Assembly (NCBI GenBank): GCA_030696465.1
Contig: JAUYSE010000069.1
Coordinates: 1 to 14,652 of the forward strand
DNA length: 14,652 nt
Source of the DNA: Legionellaceae bacterium
Lineage (GTDB): Bacteria; Pseudomonadota; Gammaproteobacteria; Legionellales; Legionellaceae
Direction: 5' to 3'
Both the position numbers and the translations under genes were made by a program. Of this stretch, positions 8,453-14,652 are shown one piece after another. Positions within the stretch are counted from its first letter, which is position 1. The number at the start of each line of letters is the position of its first letter. The notes beneath the pieces are model-generated. The model was given only the letters and a program-made list of their open reading frames with translations, ran no database searches and was not told the origin of the DNA.

Positions 8453-9169
8453 TTAGGCAGGAAGCCCTTCCATCCCTTCAAGTGACACCCGAACCAATTG
8501 CTGATCCTTTATACTATACAAAGTATCCATACAACGAGCAATATTGAGATCATGCGTAACCAAAACCAATGCAGTATTGGACTGTCGATTTAGGTCAAGC
8601 ATACATTGCAAAACTTTCTGTGCCGTCACGCGATCAAGGTTGCCCGTCGGTTCATCGGCTAAAATACAACGAGGCTTATGCACAAGCGCCCGTGCAATCG
8701 CGACCCTTTGACGTTCACCACCAGATAATTCTGAGGGCTTATGCTCTGCCCGCGCTTGCAAACCCACTTGCAAGAGCAAGTCATTTACCATTTCTGCAAT
8801 CTCTGCACAACGCTTCCCACGTAACAACCAAGGTAAAGCAATATTTTCAAAGGCCGTACACTCCGGCAATAAATGATGAAATTGATAGACAAACCCAAGA
8901 TATTGATTGCGAAACTGACTGCGCTTTTTCTCTGAAAGGCTGCGCCAATCTTGTCCGCAAATCGACAATTGCCCTGTATACTCTGGGTCCAAGCCTCCCA
9001 ACAAATGTAGAAAGGTGCTTTTCCCAGAGCCGGATGGCCCAATAATAGCCACACGTTCTCCGGGCTCTAAACTAAAATCAACTGCCGACAAAATTTGGAT
9101 TTTTTGTACTGTGTCTTGATAGTATTTTTCTAAACCCTGACACTGAAATAAAGGAGCTGCATTATTCAT
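8453..9169 (-). CDS. lolD: Lipoprotein-releasing ABC transporter ATPase LolD
   Basis: Cytoplasmic ATPase that powers the inner-membrane complex releasing lipoproteins to the carrier LolA for outer-membrane sorting. From the ATG at 9169-9167 it has 238 residues, matching the family (about 230). Visible motifs are Walker A GPSGSGKST (44-52), the Q-loop in YQFHHLLPE (95-103, characteristic of LolD), signature LSGGERQ (148-154), Walker B CILADEP (168-174, catalytic Glu173) and H-loop VTHD (His206). A longer frame from 9232 exists, but its extra N-terminus lies inside the upstream permease gene and is not LolD-like. The chosen ATG overlaps the permease stop by 8 nt, which implies translational coupling. 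It is the last gene of the run and converges with the giant gene; no terminator hairpin is visible in the 12-nt gap. Confidence 0.93.
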   Translation of the reverse strand: MNNAAPLFQCQGLEKYYQDTVQKIQILSAVDFSLEPGERVAIIGPSGSGKSTFLHLLGGLDPEYTGQLSICGQDWRSLSEKKRSQFRNQYLGFVYQFHHLLPECTAFENIALPWLLRGKRCAEIAEMVNDLLLQVGLQARAEHKPSELSGGERQRVAIARALVHKPRCILADEPTGNLDRVTAQKVLQCMLDLNRQSNTALVLVTHDLNIARCMDTLYSIKDQQLVRVSLEGMEGLPA

Positions 9170-10418
9170 GATATAAGGCCTGTGTGATAATTGTTTTAGA
9201 GGCTCGCCACGCGGGATACAGCGTCGCAACAAAGCTCATACCCAGTGCAATCGCACAAACTTTCAAAATATCCGCAGACTCAATTTTAGACGGTAAATAA
9301 TCTACAAAATATACATTCGCAGATAAAATTTGGATTCCCAGCCAAGACTGCAACGTATCGACAATCTGTGTCGCATGACTGGCTAAGAGTATTCCCCCAA
9401 TGAGCCCCAATAAAGTGCCCACACAACCAATAATCATCCCTTGGGCCATAAATATACGTAATATAAGCCCTGGAGTAGCCCCCATCGTCCGCAAAATAGC
9501 AATTTCTGCTTGCTTATCATGCACCACCATCACCAACGAAGATACTAAATTAAAAGCCGCTACCGCAATAATCAAAATTAAAATCAAAAACATCATGGTT
9601 TTTTCCATTTTAACCGCTTGGAAAAAAGCACCAAATTGATCGGTCCAATCCCCTACTTTATAGGCACGACCTATTTTTCCTGAAATGATCGCACTTAATG
9701 CCGGAGCCCGATAGACTTCCTTAATTTTAATTTTGATACCACTAACCGCTTGACCGAGCTGAAATAATTTTTGCGCATCATCAATATGGATAAAGGCTAA
9801 GCGCGTATCAAAATTAAATCCACTACCGGCTGAAAAAATACCAGCTACGCGAAAACGCTTAAAGCGTGGAATTAAGCCCGCAGGGGTTACCGTCGCCTGA
9901 GGAACCATGAGTGTTATTTTGTCTCCAATGACCACGCCTAACTGATCGGCCAGTGCCCGTCCCAAAAACATCCCAAAATGGGAGAGATCCTGCATTTTCC
10001 CCGCCAGTAATTTATCTTTTAAATGATCAATTTTTTCTTCATAGCGCGGGTCTATCCCGGTTACCACTAAAGGTAACACTTGTCCTTGATGCGTCAACAA
10101 ACCTTGTCCGCCCACATAAGGTGCAATTGCCAAAACTTCCGGGACTTCCTGCACCGTTTTAGCTAATTTCTGCCAATCATAGATATGATCATCCATCCCT
10201 GTGATGGTAATTTCGGGCGCCATGCCAAAAAATCGCTGATGAATGGCTTCATCAAAACCATTCATCACCGATAGCACGGTAATCAGTACCATCACGCCTA
10301 AAGCGATTCCTAACATAGAGCTTAAGGCAATAAAAGAGATAAAATGGTTACGTTGCCGTGCACGGGTATATCGTAATCCCAGAGACAGCCATAAAGGTTG
10401 AAATAGTGTAATTCGCAT
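9162..10418 (-). CDS. Lipoprotein-releasing system permease, LolC/LolE family
   Basis: Inner-membrane subunit that extracts mature lipoproteins from the membrane with LolD and passes them to LolA. From the ATG at 10418-10416 it has 418 residues, typical for LolC/LolE. The N-terminus LSLGLRYTRARQRNHFISFI followed by GIALGVMVLITVLSVMNGF is diagnostic; this first membrane helix is at about 26-51. A periplasmic MacB-like core follows, then three helices at about 272-296, 318-347 and 381-408. The frame opens earlier, at 10481, but that start overlaps the aldehyde dehydrogenase. The 10418 start has a TAGGA ribosome binding site and lies 7 nt after the upstream stop codon. LolC and LolE cannot be separated by eye, and no second permease is in the window, so a single LolF-like subunit acting as a homodimer is possible. 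Confidence 0.92.
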   Translation of the reverse strand: MRITLFQPLWLSLGLRYTRARQRNHFISFIALSSMLGIALGVMVLITVLSVMNGFDEAIHQRFFGMAPEITITGMDDHIYDWQKLAKTVQEVPEVLAIAPYVGGQGLLTHQGQVLPLVVTGIDPRYEEKIDHLKDKLLAGKMQDLSHFGMFLGRALADQLGVVIGDKITLMVPQATVTPAGLIPRFKRFRVAGIFSAGSGFNFDTRLAFIHIDDAQKLFQLGQAVSGIKIKIKEVYRAPALSAIISGKIGRAYKVGDWTDQFGAFFQAVKMEKTMMFLILILIIAVAAFNLVSSLVMVVHDKQAEIAILRTMGATPGLILRIFMAQGMIIGCVGTLLGLIGGILLASHATQIVDTLQSWLGIQILSANVYFVDYLPSKIESADILKVCAIALGMSFVATLYPAWRASKTIITQALYHE

Positions 10419-10425
10419 GTAAATC

Positions 10426-11970
10426 CTATCTTGTGGGGTCGCCCATATCAAAATGAATGCCTTGCGCCAAGGGTAAAGCACTCCCCCAATTAATGGTATT
10501 GGTTTGTCTTCTCATATAAAACTTCCAGGCATCTGAGCCTGCTTCTCTGCCACCGCCGGTATCTTTCTCGCCACCAAAAGCACCACCAATTTCAGCGCCA
10601 GAGGTGCCTACATTTATATTCGCAATCCCACAATCACTGCCTTGGCTACTCACAAAATATTCTGTATGCCGTAGGTTATTGCTAAATAATGCCGAAGACA
10701 AACCCTGTGACACGGCATTTTGCCATTGTACCGCTTGCTGAATATCAGAAACTGGTATCAAATACACAATAGGTGCAAATGTTTCTTCTTGCACAATATC
10801 CCAATCTGGCTGCACATTGCTCACTAATGTTGGTTGTACATAATACCCGGTTCCAGGCAAAATATCGCCACCAAAAATTATTTTTCCACCCAAAGTACGA
10901 ATACGTGCAGTTGCGGTCTTAAATTGCTGCACTGCAGCCGCACTAATCAGCGGCCCCATGTGTGCATCACTAAATGGGTCGCCAACGACAATTTGTTGAT
11001 ACGCGGTTTTCAAGCGCCGTACAAAATCTTTAAAGAGCGACTGATGTATAAAAACCCTACGCGCACTGGTGCAACGCTGCCCTGCCGTACCTATAGCAGA
11101 AAACAGTAGTGCGCGTAAAGCCAAAGCGATATCGGCGGTTTCATCCACTATAATCGCATTGTTGCCCCCCAACTCTAAAATAGTTTTCCCTAAACGTGCC
11201 GCAACCGTGCTTGCGACGACCCGCCCTATTGCCGTAGAACCCGTAAAAGAGATGACAGGAATTCGTTTATCTTCTAAAAAGCGTGCTTTAAGACTGGCAT
11301 CGTGACCAATGCATAAACCAAAAATGGGGGGACAATCTAACTTCTTTAACACTTGGGCACAAACACGATGCACCGCAATCGCACATAAAGGAACCTGTGA
11401 TGAAGGTTTCCAGATGGTAATATTCCCACAAATGGCCGATAAAAAAGCATTCCAAGCCCAGACCGCCATGGGGAAATTAAAAGCGGTAATCACCCCAATA
11501 ATACCGTACGGATGCCATTGTTCGTAAAGTCGATGCTGTGGTCGCTCTGAATGCATGGTTTTTCCATACAACATGCGTGACTGCCCCACCGCAAAATCTG
11601 CCATATCTATCATTTCTTGTACTTCGCCCTGCGCTTCTGCACGAGACTTCCCCATTTCAAATGCAATAAGATCGCCCAGAGAAGCCTTATGCAGGCGTAA
11701 CGCGTCTGCGATGGCGCGTACCACTTGCCCACGCTCCGGTGCGGGGACCAACGCCCAGATTTTTTGTGCCGCCTCGGCTTGCGAGAGCAATTGCGTATAA
11801 TCGTCTTCTGTCGCAGTATACACTTCTGCAATCACTTGACCATCTGCCGGATTCCGAGTGACAAACGGCAGATGTTTACTCATCGATAGCCACTCATGGC
11901 CAAAGTATGCGGCTGGTGCAGGAGAAGTAATCCCCAACTCCGATAAAAAAGCGGAAATAGCTGATTTCAT
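10426..11970 (-). CDS. amaB: ALDH7-family L-aminoadipate-semialdehyde dehydrogenase
   Basis: Oxidises alpha-aminoadipate semialdehyde (in equilibrium with piperideine-6-carboxylate) to 2-aminoadipate with NAD(P)+, a step of lysine catabolism in the cytoplasm. The 514-residue protein is the usual length for ALDH7 (antiquitin). It shows ITAFNFPMAVWAWN (about 160-173), the general-base Glu266 in LELGGNN, and the nucleophile Cys300 in GQRCTSARR. The family-specific C-terminal run NVGTSGAEIGGAFGGEKDTG is followed by GGGREAGSDAWKFYMRR. The start ATG overlaps the stop of the upstream saccharopine dehydrogenase-like gene by 4 nt (ATGA), so the two are translationally coupled. That partner makes or handles the same semialdehyde, which supports the substrate assignment. 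The symbol amaB follows the Pseudomonas enzyme; the family is certain, the exact substrate is inferred. Confidence 0.92.
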   Translation of the reverse strand: MKSAISAFLSELGITSPAPAAYFGHEWLSMSKHLPFVTRNPADGQVIAEVYTATEDDYTQLLSQAEAAQKIWALVPAPERGQVVRAIADALRLHKASLGDLIAFEMGKSRAEAQGEVQEMIDMADFAVGQSRMLYGKTMHSERPQHRLYEQWHPYGIIGVITAFNFPMAVWAWNAFLSAICGNITIWKPSSQVPLCAIAVHRVCAQVLKKLDCPPIFGLCIGHDASLKARFLEDKRIPVISFTGSTAIGRVVASTVAARLGKTILELGGNNAIIVDETADIALALRALLFSAIGTAGQRCTSARRVFIHQSLFKDFVRRLKTAYQQIVVGDPFSDAHMGPLISAAAVQQFKTATARIRTLGGKIIFGGDILPGTGYYVQPTLVSNVQPDWDIVQEETFAPIVYLIPVSDIQQAVQWQNAVSQGLSSALFSNNLRHTEYFVSSQGSDCGIANINVGTSGAEIGGAFGGEKDTGGGREAGSDAWKFYMRRQTNTINWGSALPLAQGIHFDMGDPTR

Positions 11971-13049
11971 CGATATACCCTACTAAAACGATTCTGACTC
12001 AACGCCTGAAAACCTATCATTTCCAAGGTATGGACTGTATGGGATATTTTTTTTTGTAACAGCGTTTCATCGACCGCAGCACACAAAGCACTCGCCGTTG
12101 CCAACTGAATACCTGACCAACGGATACCACCATATTCTGCAGGATATATTTTTTTCACATACGTCGTGCTCATGCGCTCCCCTTGCGACATGCCTGTCGC
12201 CATCACATAAATCACCACCACATCTTGATAGGTGCGACTCAGCGTTGTCTCTAAAATTTGCTTCAACAATACTCTATTTGCCTGTAGATCCAGATCCGTC
12301 ATTAAAAAACGCATTTTGGCACAATGCCCTGGATAACGGAGGGTTTTATATTCTAAAGAAGTCAGCTTGCCCTCATACTGCAATAGTAAACTGCCTAAGC
12401 CACCAGAGGTGTAGAACGCTTCATAGGCAATGCCATCAATTTGTAAGGTTTCTAAGCCTGTTAATGCCGGCACTTCCTTACGTTTTCCATGTTCTAATAT
12501 ACGGCAAGGATTTGCATATTCATTAATTAATCCATCCGTGGACCAAGTGAGCGCATATTGCAGAGCATGATGACTGTATTGGGGTAAAGCACCAACCCGT
12601 AAAGAGGCTGATATAGGTTGCTCAAAACGAGATAGTAAATCATGCGCAATAGCACCCACCATACCTGGGGCAAGTCCGCACTGTGGCAAGGCAAAGGTTT
12701 TTGTTTTTATAGCAAGCGCCCGTATGTAATCTGCCGTTTGCAGATCTTCGGTAATATCAAAATAAGGGAGGCCTGCATTGAGCGTAATTTCAGCGACCTG
12801 TTGATTTAGAAAATAAGGTAAGCAAGAAATCACCGCCTGTATAGAATGCTGCTGCAAATAGGCTTGCAATCCTTGTGTCACATCTAAGGTAACACTCTGT
12901 ATTTGAGGAAAATATTGTAGTACACGCATTTGGTCGATTGAAGTGACCGCGGCATCGCCTAAATGTACTTGATAATCAGAAGTATCTGCTAAAAATCCGG
13001 CAACCAGACTACCGATTTTTCCGGCACCCAAAATTAATATTTTTATCAT
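11967..13049 (-). CDS. Saccharopine dehydrogenase-family protein (lysine catabolism)
   Basis: An NAD(P)-dependent oxidoreductase of 360 residues. It has an N-terminal Rossmann motif LILGAGKIGS (glycines 8, 10, 13), then PQCGLAPG (122-129), LTWSTDGLINEY (167-178), TSGGLG (214-219) and KTLRYPGH (235-242). These are typical of the bacterial glutamate-forming saccharopine dehydrogenase group, which also includes lysine 6-dehydrogenases. Either activity would yield aminoadipate semialdehyde for the ALDH7 enzyme encoded immediately downstream. No lysine-ketoglutarate reductase gene that would supply saccharopine is in the window, so lysine 6-dehydrogenase is a real alternative. AAAGGA lies 6-7 nt before the ATG. 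It is the first gene of the four-gene minus-strand run; a TATAAA at 13091-13086 is a possible -10 box but lacks a good -35. Confidence 0.87.
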   Translation of the reverse strand: MIKILILGAGKIGSLVAGFLADTSDYQVHLGDAAVTSIDQMRVLQYFPQIQSVTLDVTQGLQAYLQQHSIQAVISCLPYFLNQQVAEITLNAGLPYFDITEDLQTADYIRALAIKTKTFALPQCGLAPGMVGAIAHDLLSRFEQPISASLRVGALPQYSHHALQYALTWSTDGLINEYANPCRILEHGKRKEVPALTGLETLQIDGIAYEAFYTSGGLGSLLLQYEGKLTSLEYKTLRYPGHCAKMRFLMTDLDLQANRVLLKQILETTLSRTYQDVVVIYVMATGMSQGERMSTTYVKKIYPAEYGGIRWSGIQLATASALCAAVDETLLQKKISHTVHTLEMIGFQALSQNRFSRVYR

Positions 13050-13117
13050 ATTCCTTTACCCCATCCAGTATCCCTTGGAAGGAAATTTATACAGTGCGAG
13101 GCTACGCACAGCATACG

Positions 13118-13149
13118 CAGTGTTACAGTGTTGCAGTGTTGCAGTGTTG
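13118..13149. repeat. Four tandem copies of an 8-bp unit
   Basis: CAGTGTTA (13118-13125) is followed by three exact CAGTGTTG units (13126-13133, 13134-13141, 13142-13149). A short direct-repeat tract like this is prone to slippage. It lies about 70 nt upstream of the saccharopine dehydrogenase-like gene start. Confidence 0.85.
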
Positions 13150-13288
13150 TGATTCAGATTATCATTCTGGGATCAACTTGTCATTAGGAAGTTCGGTCTG
13201 GGAGCTCTATCGGTCAGGGGATCCTAATCGGTCTGAAAAAATTCACACGAATTTGTATTTTAATGCGTCGTACATTCACAACCGAGGT

Positions 13289-13407
13289 AGAAGTAATACA
13301 TCCGAGAAGTGGCTTTAAAAAAACGCTATTCGCCCTCCCTGGCCGCTCGCAAAAAACTTCCTGTTTTTTGACGTTTTTTAAAGCCACTTCTCGCCTGTAT
13401 TACTTCT
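13289..13407. repeat. Large imperfect inverted repeat with inner A/T hairpin
   Basis: The left arm (13289-13325) and right arm (13372-13407) are complementary over about 36 positions with two adjacent mismatches and one bulged A. The shared core is CGAGAAGTGGCTTTAAAAAA. Inside lies a second perfect hairpin, CAAAAAAC (13350-13357) with GTTTTTTG (13363-13370) and loop TTCCT. The overall form matches the palindrome at 2352-2520, but the sequence is unrelated. It could stop transcription from the 306-residue gene upstream, or be a miniature inverted-repeat element. Confidence 0.78.
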
Positions 13408-13475
13408 GCAACCTTCAGGGTCTCTCTCAACAAACCCACTCAGTTCTGTGCTTTAGTAAATCACTTTACGCTATA

Positions 13476-14396
13476 TTAAGAAGGCGTCATTCCCGCTTCA
13501 GGCTGGAACTCTGCACGTAATAATGTAAAGTGTTTGTCCTTTTTATTTGAAAATTCCTTATCAAATCGAGTCAAATCAGTCAGTGTCAATGGTCGCGTTT
13601 GCAAAATCTCTAAGAGCTGAGCTTTTGCTTCTGCATACGCGGGATCTATCATTATTTTTTGCTTTAGTACCATTGCGTCAATTTGAAGTACTTCACGAGA
13701 GTGTTGAATACGCATAACAAGTCGAGCATTGCGAGTATTAAAATAACTTGGATTAGAGCCCCCTGACCCGAATCTAGATCTAGAATCATTTGACAAAACT
13801 TGTTGACGCAGGTCTGCAGGGTCACTCCATCTGCTGGCCGATCTCATTATCTCAAACCACTGACGCAGGTTGGCAGGATCATGCCATCCACTCATGGCCG
13901 ATCTCATTGTCTCAAACCAATCATGTCTATTATAAAGATTATCTGATCCGCTCATGGAGCGTGTTACCTCTAACGATACCAATTCTTGAGACACCCTTAC
14001 ATTACCATCAACATTATCCGCATTATTTGGGTTGTGCCTGCGAGCACTATGCTCTAATAAGTAAACCATATAACCCTGTAAGAGCCTTGCAAAAACCCTC
14101 ATCTGTTGATCTTTTTGATATAAAAATATACAAGCCCTACACGCATACAATATGGTTACCAGAATTTTCAATATATCATTTGGGGTGATTTTTGTATCAG
14201 GCTGGAGAAAGCTTGTAGGAGAAACGCCCTGTCTCGAAATGCTGAGATTGAGGAAATGCGAAAATAAGTGCTGCAAGATAATTTGAAGCCGACGAAGCTC
14301 TTCGGCGGAGGGATAACGAGGTGTCCAATGCCCTACTATATTTTGAGGGGAACGTCCATTAGAAGAAAAAAGTCTCGATTTATGTTCAGCTGGCAT
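13476..14396 (-). CDS. Hypothetical 306-residue protein with three internal repeats
   Basis: I do not recognise a family. The start at 14396 is well supported: GAGGTGA lies 6 nt upstream and a consensus-like promoter precedes it. The N-terminal third is helical, with a hydrophobic stretch at about 75-93 (ILKILVTILYACRACIFL) that could be a membrane or buried helix. The middle carries three degenerate 20-residue units at 145-164, 165-184 and 185-204, sharing RS-x-MSG, DPA-x-LRQ and WFE-x-M elements. A Ser/Gly/Asn-rich linker follows, then a charged helical C-terminus. There is no signal peptide. The last codons (QPEAGMTPS) overlap a TCATTCCCGC stretch that also occurs at 2350-2359, suggesting the reading frame ends inside a dispersed repeat. 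It is transcribed away from the insertion sequence and is separated from the lysine genes by 426 nt. A host-directed or mobile-region protein is possible but unproven. Confidence 0.72.
   Translation of the reverse strand: MPAEHKSRLFSSNGRSPQNIVGHWTPRYPSAEELRRLQIILQHLFSHFLNLSISRQGVSPTSFLQPDTKITPNDILKILVTILYACRACIFLYQKDQQMRVFARLLQGYMVYLLEHSARRHNPNNADNVDGNVRVSQELVSLEVTRSMSGSDNLYNRHDWFETMRSAMSGWHDPANLRQWFEIMRSASRWSDPADLRQQVLSNDSRSRFGSGGSNPSYFNTRNARLVMRIQHSREVLQIDAMVLKQKIMIDPAYAEAKAQLLEILQTRPLTLTDLTRFDKEFSNKKDKHFTLLRAEFQPEAGMTPS
13804..13970 (-). repeat. Intragenic tandem repeat of about 60 bp
   Basis: Copy A (13804-13860, 57 nt) and copy B (13861-13920, 60 nt) are close relatives sharing TGACGCAGGT, GGCCGATCTCATT and TCTCAAACCA. 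The 3-nt length difference preserves the frame. A third, more diverged copy continues from 13921 and shares GATCCGCTCATGG-like sequence. They encode the 20-residue repeats of the 306-residue protein. Confidence 0.8.
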
Positions 14397-14466
14397 AGTA
14401 TCACCTCAGAATTTAATGGTGTATCGATAAAAAAGATAGCACTCTAGATCATTATAAACGGCATTA

Positions 14467-14495
14467 ATTGTATTAATTATAACCATAAAAGTCAA
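14467..14495 (-). promoter_or_regulatory. Consensus-like sigma70 promoter of the repeat protein gene
   Basis: On the minus strand TTGACT (14495-14490) and TACAAT (14472-14467) are separated by exactly 17 nt. The predicted start of transcription is near 14460, giving a leader of about 64 nt. A TATAAT overlaps the spacer and could be an alternative -10. This is the best promoter match in the window. Confidence 0.65.
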
Positions 14496-14518
14496 TATAA
14501 ATCATATCGCTTGTCGCG

Positions 14519-14652
14519 AGCTAATGAATTGTCCTGCTCCGTAGCTAATAAATTGTCCGGTTTTATGTTACCACTTGGAAGTCAAGGAGGGAGACATGAA
14601 ACGGACAAAATTGCTACAGGAGCTATTGATGTTACGTTTTGAAGAAGCCTAT
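14519..14652 (+). mobile_element. Left end of an insertion sequence (truncated by window)
   Basis: Two direct copies of AGCTAATRAATTGTCC (14519-14534 and 14543-14558) lie 24 nt apart and match at 15 of 16 positions. They sit just upstream of a transposase-like start. Such repeats are typical of transposase-binding ends. The exact terminus and target duplication cannot be set because the other end is outside the window. Family placement (ISNCY-like) rests on the transposase N-terminus. Confidence 0.65.
14596..14652 (+). CDS. Transposase N-terminus (ISNCY-like), partial
   Basis: Nineteen codons from the ATG at 14596 to the window end read MKRTKLLQELLMLRFEEAY, preceded by a strong AAGGAGG ribosome binding site at 14584-14590. 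This opening resembles transposases that continue with a helix-turn-helix and an integrase-type catalytic core; those parts lie outside the window. The call rests on a short match to remembered family sequences plus the adjacent terminal-repeat-like copies, so the family name is tentative. Confidence 0.65.
   Translation, partial: MKRTKLLQELLMLRFEEAY

Larger units (their letters stand above)
13050..13475. other. Gene-free, repeat-rich region
   Basis: These 426 bases separate two minus-strand genes. The short frames here have no family resemblance and run through repeats, so I do not call genes. The region holds four 8-bp tandem repeats (13118-13149), three TCGGTCWG boxes (13193-13235) and a large inverted repeat (13289-13407). 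The promoter of the lysine/lol run should lie here, but no strong one is visible. Confidence 0.65.

Noticed and set aside
8569..9045. 158-codon plus-strand open frame opposite lolD
   Set aside because: It is the antisense shadow of lolD, whose motifs are complete; the translated product has no recognisable features or ribosome binding site.
9170..9232. Upstream start for lolD giving 21 extra residues
   Set aside because: The extension lies wholly inside the permease gene and is not like LolD N-termini; the ATG at 9169 gives the usual length.
10419..10481. Upstream start for the LolC/LolE-type permease
   Set aside because: It would overlap the ALDH7 gene by 56 nt, while the 10418 ATG has a ribosome binding site at the right distance and a family-typical N-terminus.
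12098..12526. 142-codon plus-strand open frame opposite the saccharopine dehydrogenase-like gene
   Set aside because: Antisense to a well-supported gene, Cys/His/Pro-rich composition typical of shadow frames.
13118..13149. Possible CRISPR array
   Set aside because: Units are 8 bp and directly adjacent, with no spacers; this is a simple tandem repeat.
13094..13520. Two short plus-strand frames (13094-13318 and 13263-13520) in the intergenic region
   Set aside because: They run through tandem and inverted repeats, have no ribosome binding site and no recognisable product.
13790..14188. 132-codon plus-strand frame with repeats
   Set aside because: Its repetitiveness comes from the DNA repeats of the minus-strand gene, which has the better start, promoter and ribosome binding site.

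Overview
The window looks like chromosomal DNA from a gammaproteobacterium of moderate to low GC content, with ordinary housekeeping genes beside lineage-specific and repeat-rich segments. The malate dehydrogenase, the LolD ATPase with a LolC/LolE-type permease, a very large helical protein with an ankyrin-like segment, and the emphasis on amino-acid catabolism would fit a host-associated member of Legionellales/Coxiellaceae. That placement is inferred from gene content; there is no rRNA or marker-gene phylogeny in the window to prove it.

Layout: (1) 1-986, minus strand: malate dehydrogenase (mdh), complete except perhaps the last bases of its stop codon. (2) About 1083-2162, plus strand: a leucine dehydrogenase-type amino-acid dehydrogenase, divergent from mdh across a roughly 100 bp promoter region. 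(3) 2163-2650: a 488 bp gene-free stretch with a GC-rich hairpin, a nested palindrome built on a perfect 32 bp inverted repeat, and a good sigma70-like promoter. (4) 2651-8440, plus strand: one 1929-residue protein of unknown function, mostly alpha-helical to the eye, with an ankyrin-like segment, a short beta-like island, an aromatic/basic C-terminal patch and a Thr/Pro/Ala-rich tail. (5) 13049 back to 8453, minus strand: a tight four-gene run of saccharopine dehydrogenase-like protein, ALDH7-type aminoadipate-semialdehyde dehydrogenase, LolC/LolE-type permease and LolD ATPase. Neighbouring genes overlap by 4-8 nt or lie 7 nt apart. (6) 13050-13475: a gene-free stretch with 8-bp tandem repeats, three spaced TCGGTCWG boxes and a second large inverted repeat. 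(7) 14396 back to 13476, minus strand: an unrecognised 306-residue protein with three internal 20-residue repeats, a consensus-like promoter and a strong ribosome binding site. (8) 14519 to the window end: the left end of an insertion sequence and the first 19 codons of its transposase.

How the genes fit together: leucine dehydrogenase deaminates branched-chain amino acids. The saccharopine dehydrogenase-like and ALDH7 proteins handle lysine carbon through aminoadipate semialdehyde. Malate dehydrogenase oxidises the resulting C4 carbon in the TCA cycle. The lol genes move lipoproteins towards the outer membrane and look like passengers on the lysine transcript. The most unusual contents are the giant protein, the 306-residue repeat protein and the two unrelated nested palindromes, which could be miniature mobile elements or structured RNAs.
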